Below are positions 1 to 12,056 of a stretch of 64,000 bases of DNA, in pieces. Source of the DNA: Heliopora coerulea. Taxonomy: Eukaryota; Cnidaria; Anthozoa; Scleralcyonacea; Helioporidae. The stretch's first letter is position 1. Each line of letters starts with the position of its first letter. The translations under genes were made by a program, and so were the position numbers. The DNA lies in the NCBI GenBank assembly GCA_030142905.1, contig JASJOG010000584.1, forward strand, positions 38,076-102,075, in the 5' to 3' direction. The notes below the pieces were generated by a model. It had not been told where the DNA came from, searched no databases, and saw nothing but the letters and a program-made list of their open reading frames with translations.

Positions 1-187
1 AAATCGTACGACAGACAAATGAGAACAAGAAACGTTGTTGAAATTTATTTTTCCTGGGACGAAATGATTAACTTCTTCACGTATAAAGTCATATGTGTCT
101 TTATCACACATGAAAACACATCATGGTTATGATTGTCTTCTGTGTTTTCTTCATGAATTCTTAGTGTAGTTATATATATATATATAA

Positions 188-231
188 CTACAGACGGAAC
201 CGTTTCGGCCTATTGGGCCTCATCAGTGTAG
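188..231 (-). ncRNA. Hammerhead ribozyme motif
   Basis: Read on the minus strand, the sequence holds every core element of a hammerhead ribozyme in order. A 5-bp stem I (CTACA with TGTAG) is followed by the CTGATGA box, a stem II of GGCC/GGCC around a 5-nt loop, the GAAA box, a short stem III (CGG/CCG around TT), and UC at the expected cleavage position. Stem I can extend by one A-T pair. Such ribozymes are known from Penelope-like elements, retrozymes and some SINE-like repeats. No ORF of such an element is visible beside it, so the host element is unknown. Cleavage activity is inference. Confidence 0.8.
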
Positions 232-344
232 TGCTGATGAGCAGGATGGGGTAGCCTACATTATATAGGCAACTCAAATGTCCCACGCTTGTGGTACATT
301 TAAGCCATGCCAGAGCGCTCTAACTAGAGACTAGTATATGTGTA

Positions 345-500
345 TAGATATATGTATACACATATATGTATATACATATACATACTATATTATATACTAT
401 ATCATATATCATATTATATTTTATTATATTATATCATATCATATTATATTATATTATACTACATTATATTATATTATATTATATTATATATATTGGGAGA
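345..500. repeat. AT-rich simple repeat (ATATT/ATATA tracts)
   Basis: Almost pure A/T tract with runs of ATATTAT and TATACATA. The Tyr/Ile-rich open frames across it are low-complexity translations, not genes. It lies next to the ribozyme motif and may be part of the same repeat. Confidence 0.8.
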
Positions 501-599
501 CATACCTGATAGCACTATTATTTTATGGTATAGATATTGTAGGGCTTTATTCTTATATTTCACATGAAATGGTTTATTGAGGGCCGAAAAAGTTCGGAA

Positions 600-1690
600 G
601 AATATGAGTTTTTAGGGGAGGGAAGGATAACTGTTGAGAATTTAGAGGATTTGGCTAAAATTATTTTGGAAAACGATAATTTTTAATTTTAATATAAAGT
701 GTACAGGCATATGATGAGTACAGCTATAGTAGCTAAGCTACCGCTGGCATTTATCAATTTATTTATATGGCAAAGCTGGAGAGTGAATGCTGCAAGAATG
801 TTGAATAAATCTTGGAAGTGGTGGAGATTTTCTAATGATATTTTATCATCATACTATTATCATCATACTATCATATATACCTGTAACAATATATAATCAT
901 ATATACCTTTGATCTATGACAAATATTTCATAGGTTGATGTTATGGTTCAGTTTCCTTATAAGAAAATTTATACCAATACATTTAGCGAAGCACTGATAC
1001 GCATCATTATTTGGATAAGTAAGAGTTAAATACTGAGAACAGAGGCTCTAAACCTAATACATCCCTAGGGGCAATAGGCACCGAAAAATAAACCAGGGTA
1101 AGAGCCAACCATCGAGTTATCTAACTGACATTATTCATGATTGTAGAGGTTATAAGATGAAAACAATCCTGAATGCTAAAGGAGAATTGTGTGCAACGAA
1201 TAGTTTCGTTTTGAGATTTTAAAATATGTACATATTAACAGAGAATTTTACCTAAAATTATAGTAAAAGGCTTTGTAAAGCTACTGGCTTGAAGATGTTA
1301 TTCTTACGTTTGGTTAAGATGGCTATGATTTAGGTTCAATTACAAACTTTAACCATGGCTAGAAATCGAAGACAAGCAACGGTCTTATTAGCGGGCGCAA
1401 CTTTTGAACGCTTGGCTATCAGTCCGAAAAAGCTCGTTGCGTGCGAATTTCAGGAGATTTCTTGAGTACGACAAAACTATGCGAAGCTTTTAAAAGTGGG
1501 TAGAGGATATATTCACAGCACAAATTATGTCCTTGGATGTTGATTTGCCAGCATATAATAATGAGGGACGTTTAACAGACGATTACCATTACAAATAAGT
1601 AATGGCCTAGCCAGTGAAACAGCAGACATAATAAAGTAAATTTATAAGAAACTATATTAAAGAATGATGTAATTCTGGTAGCTTGGTAAT
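600..1690. other. Unannotated stretch, no gene seen
   Basis: Only short open frames without recognisable domains. A 65-codon frame at 699-896 has no family signature. No repeat structure stands out by eye. Confidence 0.6.
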
Positions 1691-1697
1691 TATAATG

Positions 1698-1867
1698 TTA
1701 ATACGCACGCTCTCAAACTACTCTCTCAGAAAAACTTTCTGAGTCCCTGACGGGAATCGAATCCGTAACCTTCTGATCGCCGGTGAGATGTTGTAACCAT
1801 TGAGCTAAACAGACTCAGGGACTCAGAAAGTTTTCTTGAGAGAGTAGTTTCAGAGCGTGCGTATTAA
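1698..1867 (-). repeat. tRNA-like core between 53-bp inverted repeats
   Basis: Left arm 1698-1750 and right arm 1815-1867 are near-perfect reverse complements around a 64-bp centre. On the minus strand the centre reads like a tRNA: a GCTCAATGG A-box-like stretch, then a GGATTCGATTCCC B-box-like stretch. Related tRNA-like cores lie at 11804-11895 and 17198-17290. This could be a tRNA-derived SINE caught in a foldback element, or a MITE-like unit. Long inverted arms are not normal for a functional tRNA gene, so I do not call it one. Confidence 0.65.
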
Positions 1868-4030
1868 GAACATATTAAAGAAGTTTTAGCTTTTTGGTAC
1901 AAAATTTTTATACACGAAGATCAAATAACAGATGGTTTATCCGCCGACACAGTCAAATTTACAAGCCACACTTACATCTGTTACTCATTTGTACTATTAT
2001 ATTTTAATCCACTGTCAAAAGTTAGAACATTACAGCGGGTAATACCATGGAAACCTTAGCAACAACTTCATATTAGGAATGGTGGAGACGAAACTCAGTT
2101 ATCGAGCAAATGAATTGCTTGTTTATGCCCAGTTCAGTACTTATCATGCAAATGGTCGGATTAAATTACAGATATTTTGAGGCTCGAAAATCGTATATTT
2201 TAGAGCGTTTGGGAACCTATTTGAAGAAGATGAAATGCCTTTAACCCATCTACAAAGCCAAGTATCGTCCCTCCCGAGTTCGTTCAGACGTGCACCCGCT
2301 CGATATACCAACCAGGCATGGACAAATTCACGGTTAAGAGAGGCATATATTGCCAAATCTCAGGTATTTAACAGACTTGTATACATGGATTTAGAGATAT
2401 ACAGACTTGTATACAGATTTTGCATAAGTAAATGCTTATGACATTTACCTATGTTGGAGACGTGCACCTAAAGGGATTTTAAGGGAAATATATCAAAATA
2501 TGTGCGCTACAGATTTCGTCTCATTAAATCTATATTAAGCCGCCATCTTTAGGAAGACAGGAAGAAAGAATACAACAGAAAACGAAAGAATAACCACGCT
2601 GTTGCAAAGTCGTTTAAATGTAGGGCTACTTCGTTCGTGGTTTTCGATTGCGATATGATAAGAATTAAAACAAATAGTATATAACATGGGTAACAATGGC
2701 AGCGTTGACATGATTATGGAGGAATCTAAGAAGAAACGAGTGGAAAAGTTGTGAATGTAGAATTCAATAATTGTTCGTGTTGTACTTTTAATTGGTCGTG
2801 AGCAACGATTTAAAAATTGTGCATGTAAAATTTTTAGAAGGATATTTCGACTTTAATAATAATTAGTTGGGTGAGATTTAAAATTGTGTTTAATTTGATG
2901 CAGGATATTTGGTTTGTTTTGGTTTCTTTTGGTTTGAATTTGTGTTCGACGACTACACTAACAGATATATAATAGCGAACAAAACTGAATATCTAATTTA
3001 AAGTTCAAAGTATCTAACAAGAAAGTGACCTTGTTATTTAGGTCACTATCTAGTTACGACCTGTTCAGACTGGGAGCGCATTTAAGGTGCCCTGGCGCCG
3101 TCAGCAATGTCAACGCAGCATTTTTGTGGTGACCGAGTGATGTACTGCGCACCGCTACCCTACTTCAAACTTTGAACTTGAGCACTATAGCACCAGTGTG
3201 AACACGATTTTGTCTATGCCCGATTTTTTACGTATGTTTACCGGCAGACATCCCAAATATCCTTGAGCGTTTCAGTAACAAAAGGAAATACAGACTGTAA
3301 ATAGAAATAATATAACTGCAGATATCTCTAATATTGACAAAAAAAAAAACTGCACACAATTAATACACGAGATAATTATACGGAATATTATTACGGGGGA
3401 AACAAACTCTGATAGTACCCTCATGTTCTGAAAGCCCTATATCTCAACTTAAGCGCTGTTTCAAGGAAACATTTTTGGCGAGTGTACAAATTTCATGACG
3501 GTGACAATCTGAGACCTGAGACTGCTATACAAGATGGAACGCATTATAAACGTTGTTCCCGCTGGTGCTTGTGCTTGGGCACCGTACCTGGGCCCCGAGT
3601 CTGACCTGGCCGTTAGGAGGGGAATATCAAAGTCCGCCCAGGTTCGAGAGTGTCTATTAAAAATAAAGACCTATGAATACTAAGAAAAACCGACACAATT
3701 TCTTCATTATTAAATCTTCTCATCCGATTCATGTTAAGTGGTCAGTGTTTTATAGTCAAGATTTATAAATTAGAAAGATTTGTACATCAGATAATGATTT
3801 TAATCGTCATTTGAAAGAACTACGCGTGTGGCTTGCTAGAAGACGGTATCTATTAAATGCACAGGTGCCAAAAGTTAAACTGTGTAAAAGGAAAGATTTG
3901 TTTAAAAATTAACATTTCCGCAGGGGAAAAGGAGTACCGTTTGTGGTCACGTTTCATTCCAGTTCGGTAGTTAGAGTTTAATTATACGAAAACATCTTAA
4001 TTTAGGTTACTAAGACTCAATAGTTAAGGC
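1868..4030. other. Unannotated stretch, no gene seen
   Basis: Short frames only (for example about 70 codons at 2144-2356 minus and 2235-2441 plus, overlapping antisense), none with a recognisable motif. No long repeat noticed. Confidence 0.6.
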
Positions 4031-4079
4031 AGTGTTTACTCCTGGGCTTTTTGTTTGCTTTCGATCAGGTAAGATCTTA

Positions 4080-4545
4080 AGGAATTATTCGGTAGAGGAG
4101 AAAGTTAACCTTCCAGCAAGAGTAGTTGGGTCTTACAAATGTGGTAAACTGCGTTGTAAGACTTGTTTTAATGTTCAAGAAGGTGACACCTTCCGAAGTT
4201 CGGTTGATGGTAGGCAGTACAGGATAAACTATCGTCTTGATTGTGATGACAAATGCTTGGTTTATCCTTTGTCTTGCAAAATATGTTTAGGTTTAGATGG
4301 AATAATTATAAGGTGTGTCAAATGAAAGCTGCTAGTGGTGAAGAGCATCAGCATGGTTATTTTCATGAACATTTCCTTTCTGACGATCATAATGGCATGA
4401 TTGAGGATTGTAAGATCTGTTTTATTGATAAAACTGATTCATCTAACCCAGCCCGTAGAATGTATTTTTTGATAGCACGCCTCAGAACTATTTCCCTTGA
4501 AGGCTTAAATTTTCAAGAAAATGTTAAGTCATTTCTTTTTTAATT
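4080..4545 (+). pseudogene. GIY-YIG endonuclease fragment of a Penelope-like element
   Basis: Two overlapping frames (4032-4325 and 4253-4543) together give the conserved blocks of the C-terminal GIY-YIG domain found with Penelope-type and related invertebrate retroelements: a Cys cluster (YKCGKLRCKTC), DKCLVYPLSCK, FRWNNYK, EEHQHGYFHEHF and FIDKTDSSNP. The frame changes between LSCK and FRWNNYK, and the YxG half of the catalytic signature is not seen there, so the domain is broken. No reverse transcriptase is adjacent, so this is an isolated 3' fragment. Family identity is from remembered homologues. Confidence 0.65.
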
Positions 4546-4559
4546 TTATTACCTAGCAA

Positions 4560-5520
4560 ACTTTCCCCAACATTTTAACACAAGATTTATTAAACTTGAA
4601 CTACGACTCAGCAAATTACTGGAAGTCACGACGTTCCTGAGCGTCAATGATATCCTAGTACGAATTTAATCAAATCCTGTTGGGCCTCAGCCTCCTGAGA
4701 AGTTTGGATTCAATTTGAAAGGTTTTTCGTATATTTTGATTCTTTTAATGATACGATCAATTACTGGCGGCGAAGGAGCTTGACGGGAAACCATAAAGTT
4801 TAATTAAGTTATCAAGCTTGCTATTAAAGACTACATTTATAAGTAAACTTACATTGTATGGAAATAGCTATTTTTTTAGATTTTTAGATCAAGAGAATAA
4901 CTAAATACTATTTACACTTTCATTTTCATGGGATTTCAGGAAGACTGTTCCTTCAAATTTTATTGAAAATTGTCTCATTGTAGTTCTAGTGAGACCTACC
5001 TATGGGTGACACTTAAACAAGGTGATTCCTGGACAACCCGAGAATAGGAGGTGTCTTATTTCGCCGTGTTAGACCGACTTCAAGCAATGTCTAACCACTG
5101 AACAATTGAATATTCTGTAAAGTCAACTTTTTTCATTTACATTGTATTCTTGAAAGGTCAATGCTCTTTTTCTGTCCTGCAAGGTCGGAAGCATAAATGT
5201 GCAGTGTCTGTCTTTCAATTTGACAAATCTATTTATTATTTATTTATTTACTTATTTATTTATTATTTATTGAAAGCTAAAAGGTAACAAAACCATAATA
5301 CGTATCTTAATAATCTTAACCTTTTTTAAGCCCTTAGCGGTATTTGGAGAGTAAGTGAGAAACACCTAGCTGCAGTATTACGTCATATAACTTCTTGAAA
5401 CATTGGGGAGCTCATCAAGAAACATTCGGGACTTCAGCCCAGAAAGTCCTGGTCTAACGACGCCCCTATCTGAATATACTCGCAGAATTTTCTTTCACTA
5501 CAAAACCAGTCACACTGGAA
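4560..5520. other. Unannotated stretch with a short TTTA microsatellite
   Basis: No coding frame of note. A (TTTA/TTTAT)n tract lies near 5231-5272. Toward 5500 the sequence grades into the gypsy remnant that follows. Confidence 0.55.
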
Positions 5521-5529
5521 GAGAGTATC

Positions 5530-6740
5530 AAAAACAACATTACCAATCGAATTGTCACTAAAGGGCGCCCAGTCCATTCAAGGCCCCCAACGACTCGGCC
5601 CAGAGAAGCTACAGATTGCAAAATCAGAATTCAACACCCTTCTGGAACTTTGAATAATCCAACCCTCCTTAACCAGTTGGTCATCCCCTTTGCACATGGC
5701 TCTTAAGGAGACTCCAGGAACTTCGAGACCGTGAGGGGATTGTCGAGCGTTGAACTACCTCACTGTGCCGGATTGCTGCCGGATATCCCATATTGAACAA
5801 TTCACATCAAGTCTCCTTGGTGTAACATGCTTTTCGAAAATTGATTTAGTTCGTACATACCACCAGGTCCCAGTTGACCCAAAAGATGTTTACAAGACTA
5901 CGATTACTACACCATTTGGACTCTTCGAATTTAGAAGAATGCCATATGGTCTTCGCGACGCCGCAGAAACCTGTAAGAGATTTATGGATCCAGTCATCTG
6001 CAGACTGAATTTTGTTTATTGTTACATTGACGATTTACTGGTTGCTAGTTCGTCCTCGGAAGAGCACAAACAATGTGTCCGGCAGCTTTTCACCCGAGTG
6101 AGGGAGTATGGATTACTCATCAACCCAGATAAGTGTGAGTTTGGCAAGTTCCCACAGGATTTCCTGAACCATCTCACAAGCAAAACTGGCATACGACCTT
6201 TGATAGAGAACATAAGTAATCTTTGATTTCCCACTACCCAAATCCACCAAGGAGTTTAGAGAAACACTTAACCTTGTCAATTTCTACCATAGATTTATCG
6301 ACAACATTGCTACACTTCAAGCCCCAGTAATATCCGCCCTGACCCATGCAAATAAACAGAAAGCAAGACCTCAAAGGACGGAAGAGTTGGCTTTAGATTT
6401 CATCAACCTAAAACAACCCTTTGGCTGATGCCGCCCTCTTTACACATTGGCACCCGACAGCAGCAATCAGCCTAATGATGGATGCATCCGAGGTTTCAGT
6501 TGGAGCAGTCCGCCAGCAAAAGATAAACGGGCTCTGGCAACTGCATGGGTTCTTCTCCAGAGTGCTCAAACCTGCCAAAACTCGGCATAGCGCCTTTGGT
6601 CGAGAACTAACTCTTTGGTCGAAAACCTTGTCCTGAACTACGACAGACTGGCAGAAGCAAAAACGACAGATCCAGAAATTCAAGAAACCATACTGTCCAA
6701 GAATTCCGTTCAGTTCCTTACCCTCAACCTTCATCAGCGC
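5530..6740 (+). pseudogene. Ty3/gypsy pol remnant A (reverse transcriptase to RNase H)
   Basis: The frame at 5750-6226 reads as a gypsy reverse transcriptase: FSKIDLVRTYHQVPV (palm, first Asp), TPFGLFEFRRMPYGL, and the catalytic box YCYIDDLLVAS. Upstream (5530-5750) is a degraded stretch resembling the entry to RT (HSRPPTTRPRE-like). Downstream, LMMDASEVSVGAV near 6475 is the start of RNase H. Stops and frame changes separate the parts. No LTRs were found, so only the pol core survives. It resembles the lineage whose integrase remnant lies at 39095-40500. Confidence 0.8.
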
Positions 6741-6756
6741 CGTATTTACAAGAATT

Positions 6757-7239
6757 ATGGAACGTTGCAACGAAAATCTCCTCCACGTGCTCAATAGTGG
6801 GCCATGGCAAACGCCAGAAGAATTGTGCCTTTCAAACGAAGCCGAACGGAACGATACCCAGTCCCGAGGTATGATCTTTACTTATTCATTTTCTACTCTC
6901 ACTCCCGTTTGTCTTTCTTGTCGAAACCCCTTTGTAAGCAGCCAAAACCCGTTGTTGAGTGACACGTTACATTGGAATGAATCAACTCTTCTTAATGCTG
7001 ACGGTGATGCGTTTTCGAAACAAGATTTGCAAACTGCTACCGTAGAAACACGTGACCAGATAATACAATTGCCGTTTGAGGGCGAAACGCAAGGTGCGAA
7101 CGTCGAATCCACGAGGACAAATGTCCAACGACTCGACATAGAGCAAACGGAACGTGAACTTGGCGATTCTTCTCGCAACGAGGAGAAATTTGATCCCCAC
7201 GCCCTCTGTCAACTTGAAGCATTGTTTTTTCGAACTTAA
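6757..7239 (+). CDS. Unrecognised ORF between two gypsy remnants
   Basis: A 160-codon open frame with an acidic, Thr/Gln-rich C-terminal half and no recognised domain. It lies directly after gypsy remnant A and before the gag-like part of remnant B. Its start may still be pol of A, and its end could be the 5' leader or gag start of B. Two antisense frames overlap it, so openness alone is weak evidence of coding. Confidence 0.25.
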   Translation: MERCNENLLHVLNSGPWQTPEELCLSNEAERNDTQSRGMIFTYSFSTLTPVCLSCRNPFVSSQNPLLSDTLHWNESTLLNADGDAFSKQDLQTATVETRDQIIQLPFEGETQGANVESTRTNVQRLDIEQTERELGDSSRNEEKFDPHALCQLEALFFRT

Positions 7240-7329
7240 TACCTCCCTTGTTACGCCTATATAGCCTGGTTTTACCTGATCAATTTAAGCCTTGCACAAA
7301 ACAATCAAGCTTCTAAGTTGATACAACAA

Positions 7330-7916
7330 AGTGCATTGCTGGTTGAAGCGAGAACCGCCGATGTCGACAACAAAGCATCGCAACGCCGGCGTTTTCAGAA
7401 ACCTGTCAAGATTCCACAAAATTATGATACATCTCATTTGCTGCTTGATTATCTCAAACATTTTGAATGATGTGCTGTTGTGAATGGTTGGGACGACGAA
7501 GAACGCGCTGAGTTTCTAGCTACTGGTCTAGGCAACGATGCACAGAAAGTTCTTAGCGGTCTGATGATTGCCTCCTTTACCCTAAGTTCGTTGAGAGATT
7601 AGAGCTGATTTGGCGCCGAGAAACAACTCCATTTGCACCAAGCTGGATTGCAGAGTCGACGAAAACAGCCAAAAGAAAGCTTGCAGAGCCTAGCACGCGA
7701 CATAAGTTCCATGGTTGATTTAGTCTACCAGGAACTCCTACCGGATCTGCGTGAGCAATTCGCGGTTCAACGTTTTGTCGACGCCGTTTGTTGCCACGAG
7801 AACCATTTTCGCCTGCTCGTCAACAAGCCCAGAACTTTAGATGATGCACTGTTTATGACCTGTCAACTTCAAGCACTGCATACCATTGACTATGTTGGGA
7901 CGAGGGGGTACGGATA
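7330..7916 (+). pseudogene. Ty3/gypsy remnant B: gag-like region
   Basis: Broken frames carry a gag-capsid-like series: KIPQNYDTSHLLLDYLKHFE, then WDDEERAEFLATGL, and in 7633-7917 PKESLQSLARDISSMV followed by FVDAV. This is the retrotransposon gag arrangement seen in gypsy elements. In-frame stops (after KHFE, and near 7600) divide it. No zinc knuckle was found before the pol region. It belongs with the pol frames that follow on the same strand. Confidence 0.6.
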
Positions 7917-8269
7917 GATTCTGATCCCCCTTTCCAAACAAGGGTCATTGGAGACGTCTCAAACCCAACAAATGTTATGCAAGCCAACAATTCACAGATC
8001 GAAGAGTTATGCAAGAAAATAGAGAGCCTCCAACAGCAAGTGGCACGACAGCACGAAACCCAAGAATCCATTGGTCAGATGGGGTTGACGTATCCCATTC
8101 TCCCTGGGATACCTCATCAAGATCTCTTGTCCACTAGCAGATGGACCAGAGGTAGTAGGTCGCCCCAAGCCGAGCCGACGCAAAGTAGTGGAAGTTCAAC
8201 AGTGCGACCCAAAGCTACCAAATCAACACCTTCTAAACGGATAGTATGTTCCTAGTTATATTGATACAA

Positions 8270-9149
8270 TAATTGTCACATGCTTGTAGGTACCAGAGCA
8301 GTTCGGACTGTCCTAAAACAAAAACGTACATGGAAATGCCAGTCGTATGGGTGGCAAGTAAAATAGCATGGATATGGAGAAATAACACTGCGCCTAGGTT
8401 CCCAAGAAATGCTCTTGAATGTTTAGTTGCTGGTATCGAAGATGCAGGTATTCTAGGCATGAATTTCTTAACAAATACAAATGCTTCCATCGATATCACG
8501 GGGCATGAAATGACCGTGAACGGAGAGATGTTTTACTTTACGGATCGAAACTCGCAGTCCTTGAATTTTAGATGTTTTACTCGACGTTCTATAGTAATTC
8601 TCCCTTGTACCGAAGAAGGAAGTAGCTGGAAAACGTCAATGGAAAGCTTCTTCGCCCAAGCTGCACCTTGGCATGAGGATTTTAGAGTCTTCCAGAATTT
8701 GTAAGTTAAAAAACAAGGGAATTCTCGTTGGTCGCACTTTGGTAGACGTTTCGGACAACAACCCATTGCTGATTCGTGTCGTGAGCCTGTCTAAAGAATC
8801 GCAAACACTCGGTGTGGAGACAGTGGTCGCAGTCGCTCAACCAGTAAAAGAGGTTACAACCATAAAGACCACCCAATCACATTTGGAAGACACTTCTACA
8901 GACTCACCACCGACGTCAGAAATAGAACCTGGAAGCCAACTACCAGAACCCTTACATGAACTCTGGAAACGAACCCGGGAACACGTCAACCACGAAGAAA
9001 ACTCCCAAGTTGCTGCATTGCTTCTGAAGTATCAGCACTTGTTTTTGTTGTCAGATATTGACTTGGGTAAAACAAAGCTGATGGAGTACGAAATCAACAT
9101 AGGTGATGCCCTACCAGTTAGACAACACCCGCGACACACATCGCCGTGA
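8270..9149 (+). pseudogene. Ty3/gypsy remnant B: protease-linker region of pol
   Basis: Degraded region between gag and reverse transcriptase. The 8400-8530 part resembles the end of a retropepsin/linker (IEDAGILGMNFL in 8273-8704). The 8673-9149 frame has the linker leading into RT (ALLLKYQHLFLLSDIDLGKTKL then a His-rich QHPRHTSP), as in gypsy elements. The active-site D-T/S-G triplet was not located. Stops and frame changes are frequent. Confidence 0.55.
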
Positions 9150-10254
9150 AGACAAACAGAGATAAAGCAACAACTGTCCGATCTTCTGGAAAGAGGCGTC
9201 ATTGAGGAATCGAGCAGTCCTTGGGCGTCACCTTTAGTCCTGGTTACCAAGAAAGATGGAACCAAGCGTTTCTGTGTGGATTATCGTTAGCTAGATGGAG
9301 TAACAGTGAAAGATGCATATCCTCTGCCACACATCGATGATTCATTGGATGCTCTTTTGGTGTCGCAATGGTTTTCAACTGTTGACCTTGCATCTGGTTA
9401 CTGGCAAGTCGCTATGAACAAAGAAACCAAGCACAAAACAGCTTTTTTTACTCCGCACGGACTCTTCGAATTGACTGTGATGCCATTTAGGCTCTTTAAT
9501 AATCCCGAGACTTTCGAACGGCTAATGGAGGTAGAGCTACGTAGCCTGCACTGGAAGACGTGTCTAATCTACCTTGACGATGTAATCATTTTCGGCTCAC
9601 CGTTCAAAGAGAGCCTGGATTGACTAGAGGAAGCATTCTCGCACTTTGCCATGACTGGTCTCAAGTTAAAGCCCCTTAAATGCAAACTGTTTCAGAAGCG
9701 AGTCGCTTATTTGGAACATGTAGTCTTGGAAGAAGGAGTAACTACCGCCCGACCCCAAGATTGAACTCGTGCAGAAACGGCCAACACCAGAATCAACCAT
9801 AGAGTTCCGAAGTTTTCTGAAGTTAGCCTCCTACTATCCTCGATTCGTAGTCCACTTTGCTGACACTGCGCGACAACTCTACAAGTTAATTGAGGCTAAC
9901 TCAAAACTTTTTCAGCACAAGCGAATGTCAAGAAGTCTTCAGTAAACTGAAGACCAAGCTGACACAGACAAGAGAGACAACTAATTATGGCATTGGCGCC
10001 GTACTATCCCAAGTGCAAAAGGAAGTCTAGCGCCCCATCGCGTATTCCAGTCCAACACTTGCTAGAGCAGAACAAAATTACTGTGTAACACGTCGCGAGC
10101 TATTGGCAGTGGTTGAGTTCGTGAAGCTACATTGGCATTTTCTGTGCGACCAGAAATTCACTGTCCGTATAGACCACAGCCCCATTCTGTCTGTCCTGAA
10201 AGCCAAGGAATCAGAAGGACAACTTTCTAAGTGGATAGAACTCTAATGCACCTT
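9150..10254 (+). pseudogene. Ty3/gypsy remnant B: reverse transcriptase and RNase H
   Basis: RT blocks are clear: VIEESSSPWASPLVLVTKKDG (9200-9260), STVDLASGYWQVAM (first catalytic Asp), FFTPHGLFE, and the box CLIYLDDVIIF near 9570. One stop falls before the block at 9306 and others follow 9623. RNase H-like sequence with ITHTDHSPI-type spacing continues to about 10250 in broken frames. Catalytic residues of RT are present, but the frame is not continuous. Confidence 0.8.
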
Positions 10255-10456
10255 CCAAATCAAGTTGGAATACCACCCTGGAAACCGGCACAGCATGTAA
10301 CACAGACAGTATGTCGGGTAGACCCTGTACAGAACGTTGCACATGATGCTGCAGGCCAGGCCACAGTACCGAGAGTGCTCATTGTCATGTTGGCACACAG
10401 ACCAAAGTAGAACAAGAAGATGATAAAGAGTTGGAAAGTAAGAAAGATAAAAAGAC

Positions 10457-11640
10457 TTGCTTTACCTTGAAATGGAGCCAAACTTGACGACTGAGTTCTT
10501 CATTCAAAAACAACTGGAGGATCCGGATATTAGATCTTTCACCAGTCTTCGAACAGAATTGATCAACAAGCCAAAGTGGGAAGATATATCACGTCTCAGT
10601 CCAGTCGTGAAAACACTTTGGTCTCAGTGGGACAGAATGTTCATTGAAGATGGTCTGCTCAAGAGGAAATGGGAAAATAATGATGGGACAGAAATCACAT
10701 ACCAGGTTGTACTTCCAAGTGATTTGCGGGAAGATGCGATGAAAGCTTATGATCATATCAATGGGCGAGCCACCGTGGTGTCATGAAAACAACCAAGGCC
10801 CTTCAACAACGTTACTATTGGCCTGGCTTATCGAAAGATGTATACAGATGGGCGAAAAGATGCCACGAATGTGGAAGCAGAAAGAATTATGATAGAAAGC
10901 GACGTTCCCCACTGAAGCAATATGTAGTCGAGGCTCTGTCGGTGAGGATTGCGTTGGATATTCTGGACCCACTACCAACGACCCCTCGTGATAAAAAGTT
11001 CATCTCGGTCGTATCAAATTACTTTACCAAGTGGACAATATCTGATGCGATACCCAACCAATAGGCGATTACAGTTGCAGAAAAGTTGGTCAGTGAATTC
11101 ATTTGTCGTTTTGGTGTGACGCACCAGCCCCACAGTGACCAAGGGATAAACTTTGAGTCTTGAGTCATTAGCGAAGTTTGCGAACTCCTGAACATCGAGA
11201 AGGCTGGTACAAGTCCACTACTCCTTCAGTCAGATGGCCAGGTAGAACGTTTTAATCGGACGTTAGTAGAGATGCTGCGAGGAAAAATCCGCGAGGACCT
11301 GGCCGACTGGGACTTACAACTGCCAAGCTGTATGATGGCATATGGCTGCGCAGTGGATGAATCAACAGCAGAGACCCCAATCAACTGATCCTTGATCGTG
11401 AACTCGAAGTACCCTTTGGATGTACTAACGGAACCACCACCAGACTGATTGCCATTGCAAACGGACCACTTCAGTGCCTTTCAATCAAATATGGCGAATG
11501 CATACGAAGCAGCACGACGCCATCTTTCCAAGACTTCCATACGCCAAAAGCGGAACTACGGCAAAACTGCTGTTTTGAAAGAACCTTCCATCTGGGAGGC
11601 AGTGTTTGGTTGCACAACTTTCGTAGGCATAAAGAACTGA
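10457..11640 (+). pseudogene. Ty3/gypsy remnant B: integrase
   Basis: Frames at 10457-10786, 10783-11064 and 11449-11640 carry the integrase series: the zinc-binding H-H-C-C region (AYDHINGRA, then YYWPGLSKDVYRWAKRCHEC), the core start with LDILDPLP (Asp), and a degraded QSDGQVERFNR stretch near 11230 that holds the catalytic Glu. Several stops and one frame change break it. The C-terminal part runs to about 11690. Together with 7330-10254 this makes one decayed plus-strand gypsy element without identified LTRs. Confidence 0.75.
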
Positions 11641-11776
11641 ACCCCAAGCTCAGTTGGCCGTGGGTGGGACCTTATTTAATGACATCTACCTTGTCAGATG
11701 TAATATTTCGGATCCAGGAAAGTAGCCGAGCCAAACCGAAAGTGATCCACGCTGACAGATTGAGATCTGGAGATAA

Positions 11777-11803
11777 ATGAACGATCGTCAAGCTCCATAC
11801 TCA
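11777..11803. repeat. 27-bp perfect direct repeat, copy 1
   Basis: The 27 bases starting ATGAACGATCGTCAAGCTCC recur exactly at 17171-17197. Each copy abuts a tRNA-like SINE unit. Together they bracket the LINE at 12-17 kb. Confidence 0.85.
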
Positions 11804-11895
11804 GAAAAGTGATTTCTAAGCCCCAGACGGGGATCGAATCCGCAACCTTCTGATGACTAGTGAGACGCTCTAACCATTGAGCAACCAAGACTCAG
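11804..11895 (-). repeat. tRNA-derived SINE unit
   Basis: On the minus strand this reads as a tRNA-like head: GAGTCTTGGTTGCTCAATGG, then GGATTCGATCCCC as B-box. It shares the CTCAC(T/C)-rich anticodon-arm region and AGAAGGTT with the unit at 17198-17290 and with the core at 1751-1814. Confidence 0.65.
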
Positions 11896-12056
11896 GTGGT
11901 GAGCTATCTCATCAAGTGACCGTGAATCCTACATCAAGTGAACGTGAAGCCTAAAGAAATGAATCAGGATTTATCTACAAGAGATGGTCTCCTACATGGT
12001 ATATCACTCAATAAAAAGGCAAGTTAATTTGGACAGAATCTTTCGAAGATCTACAG

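Noticed and set aside
338..580. Open frames of 75-80 codons rich in Tyr and Ile
   Set aside because: They are translations of an ATATT simple repeat.
1751..1814. A functional tRNA gene
   Set aside because: Acceptor ends fall in long inverted arms and stems do not pair cleanly; more likely a tRNA-derived repeat.
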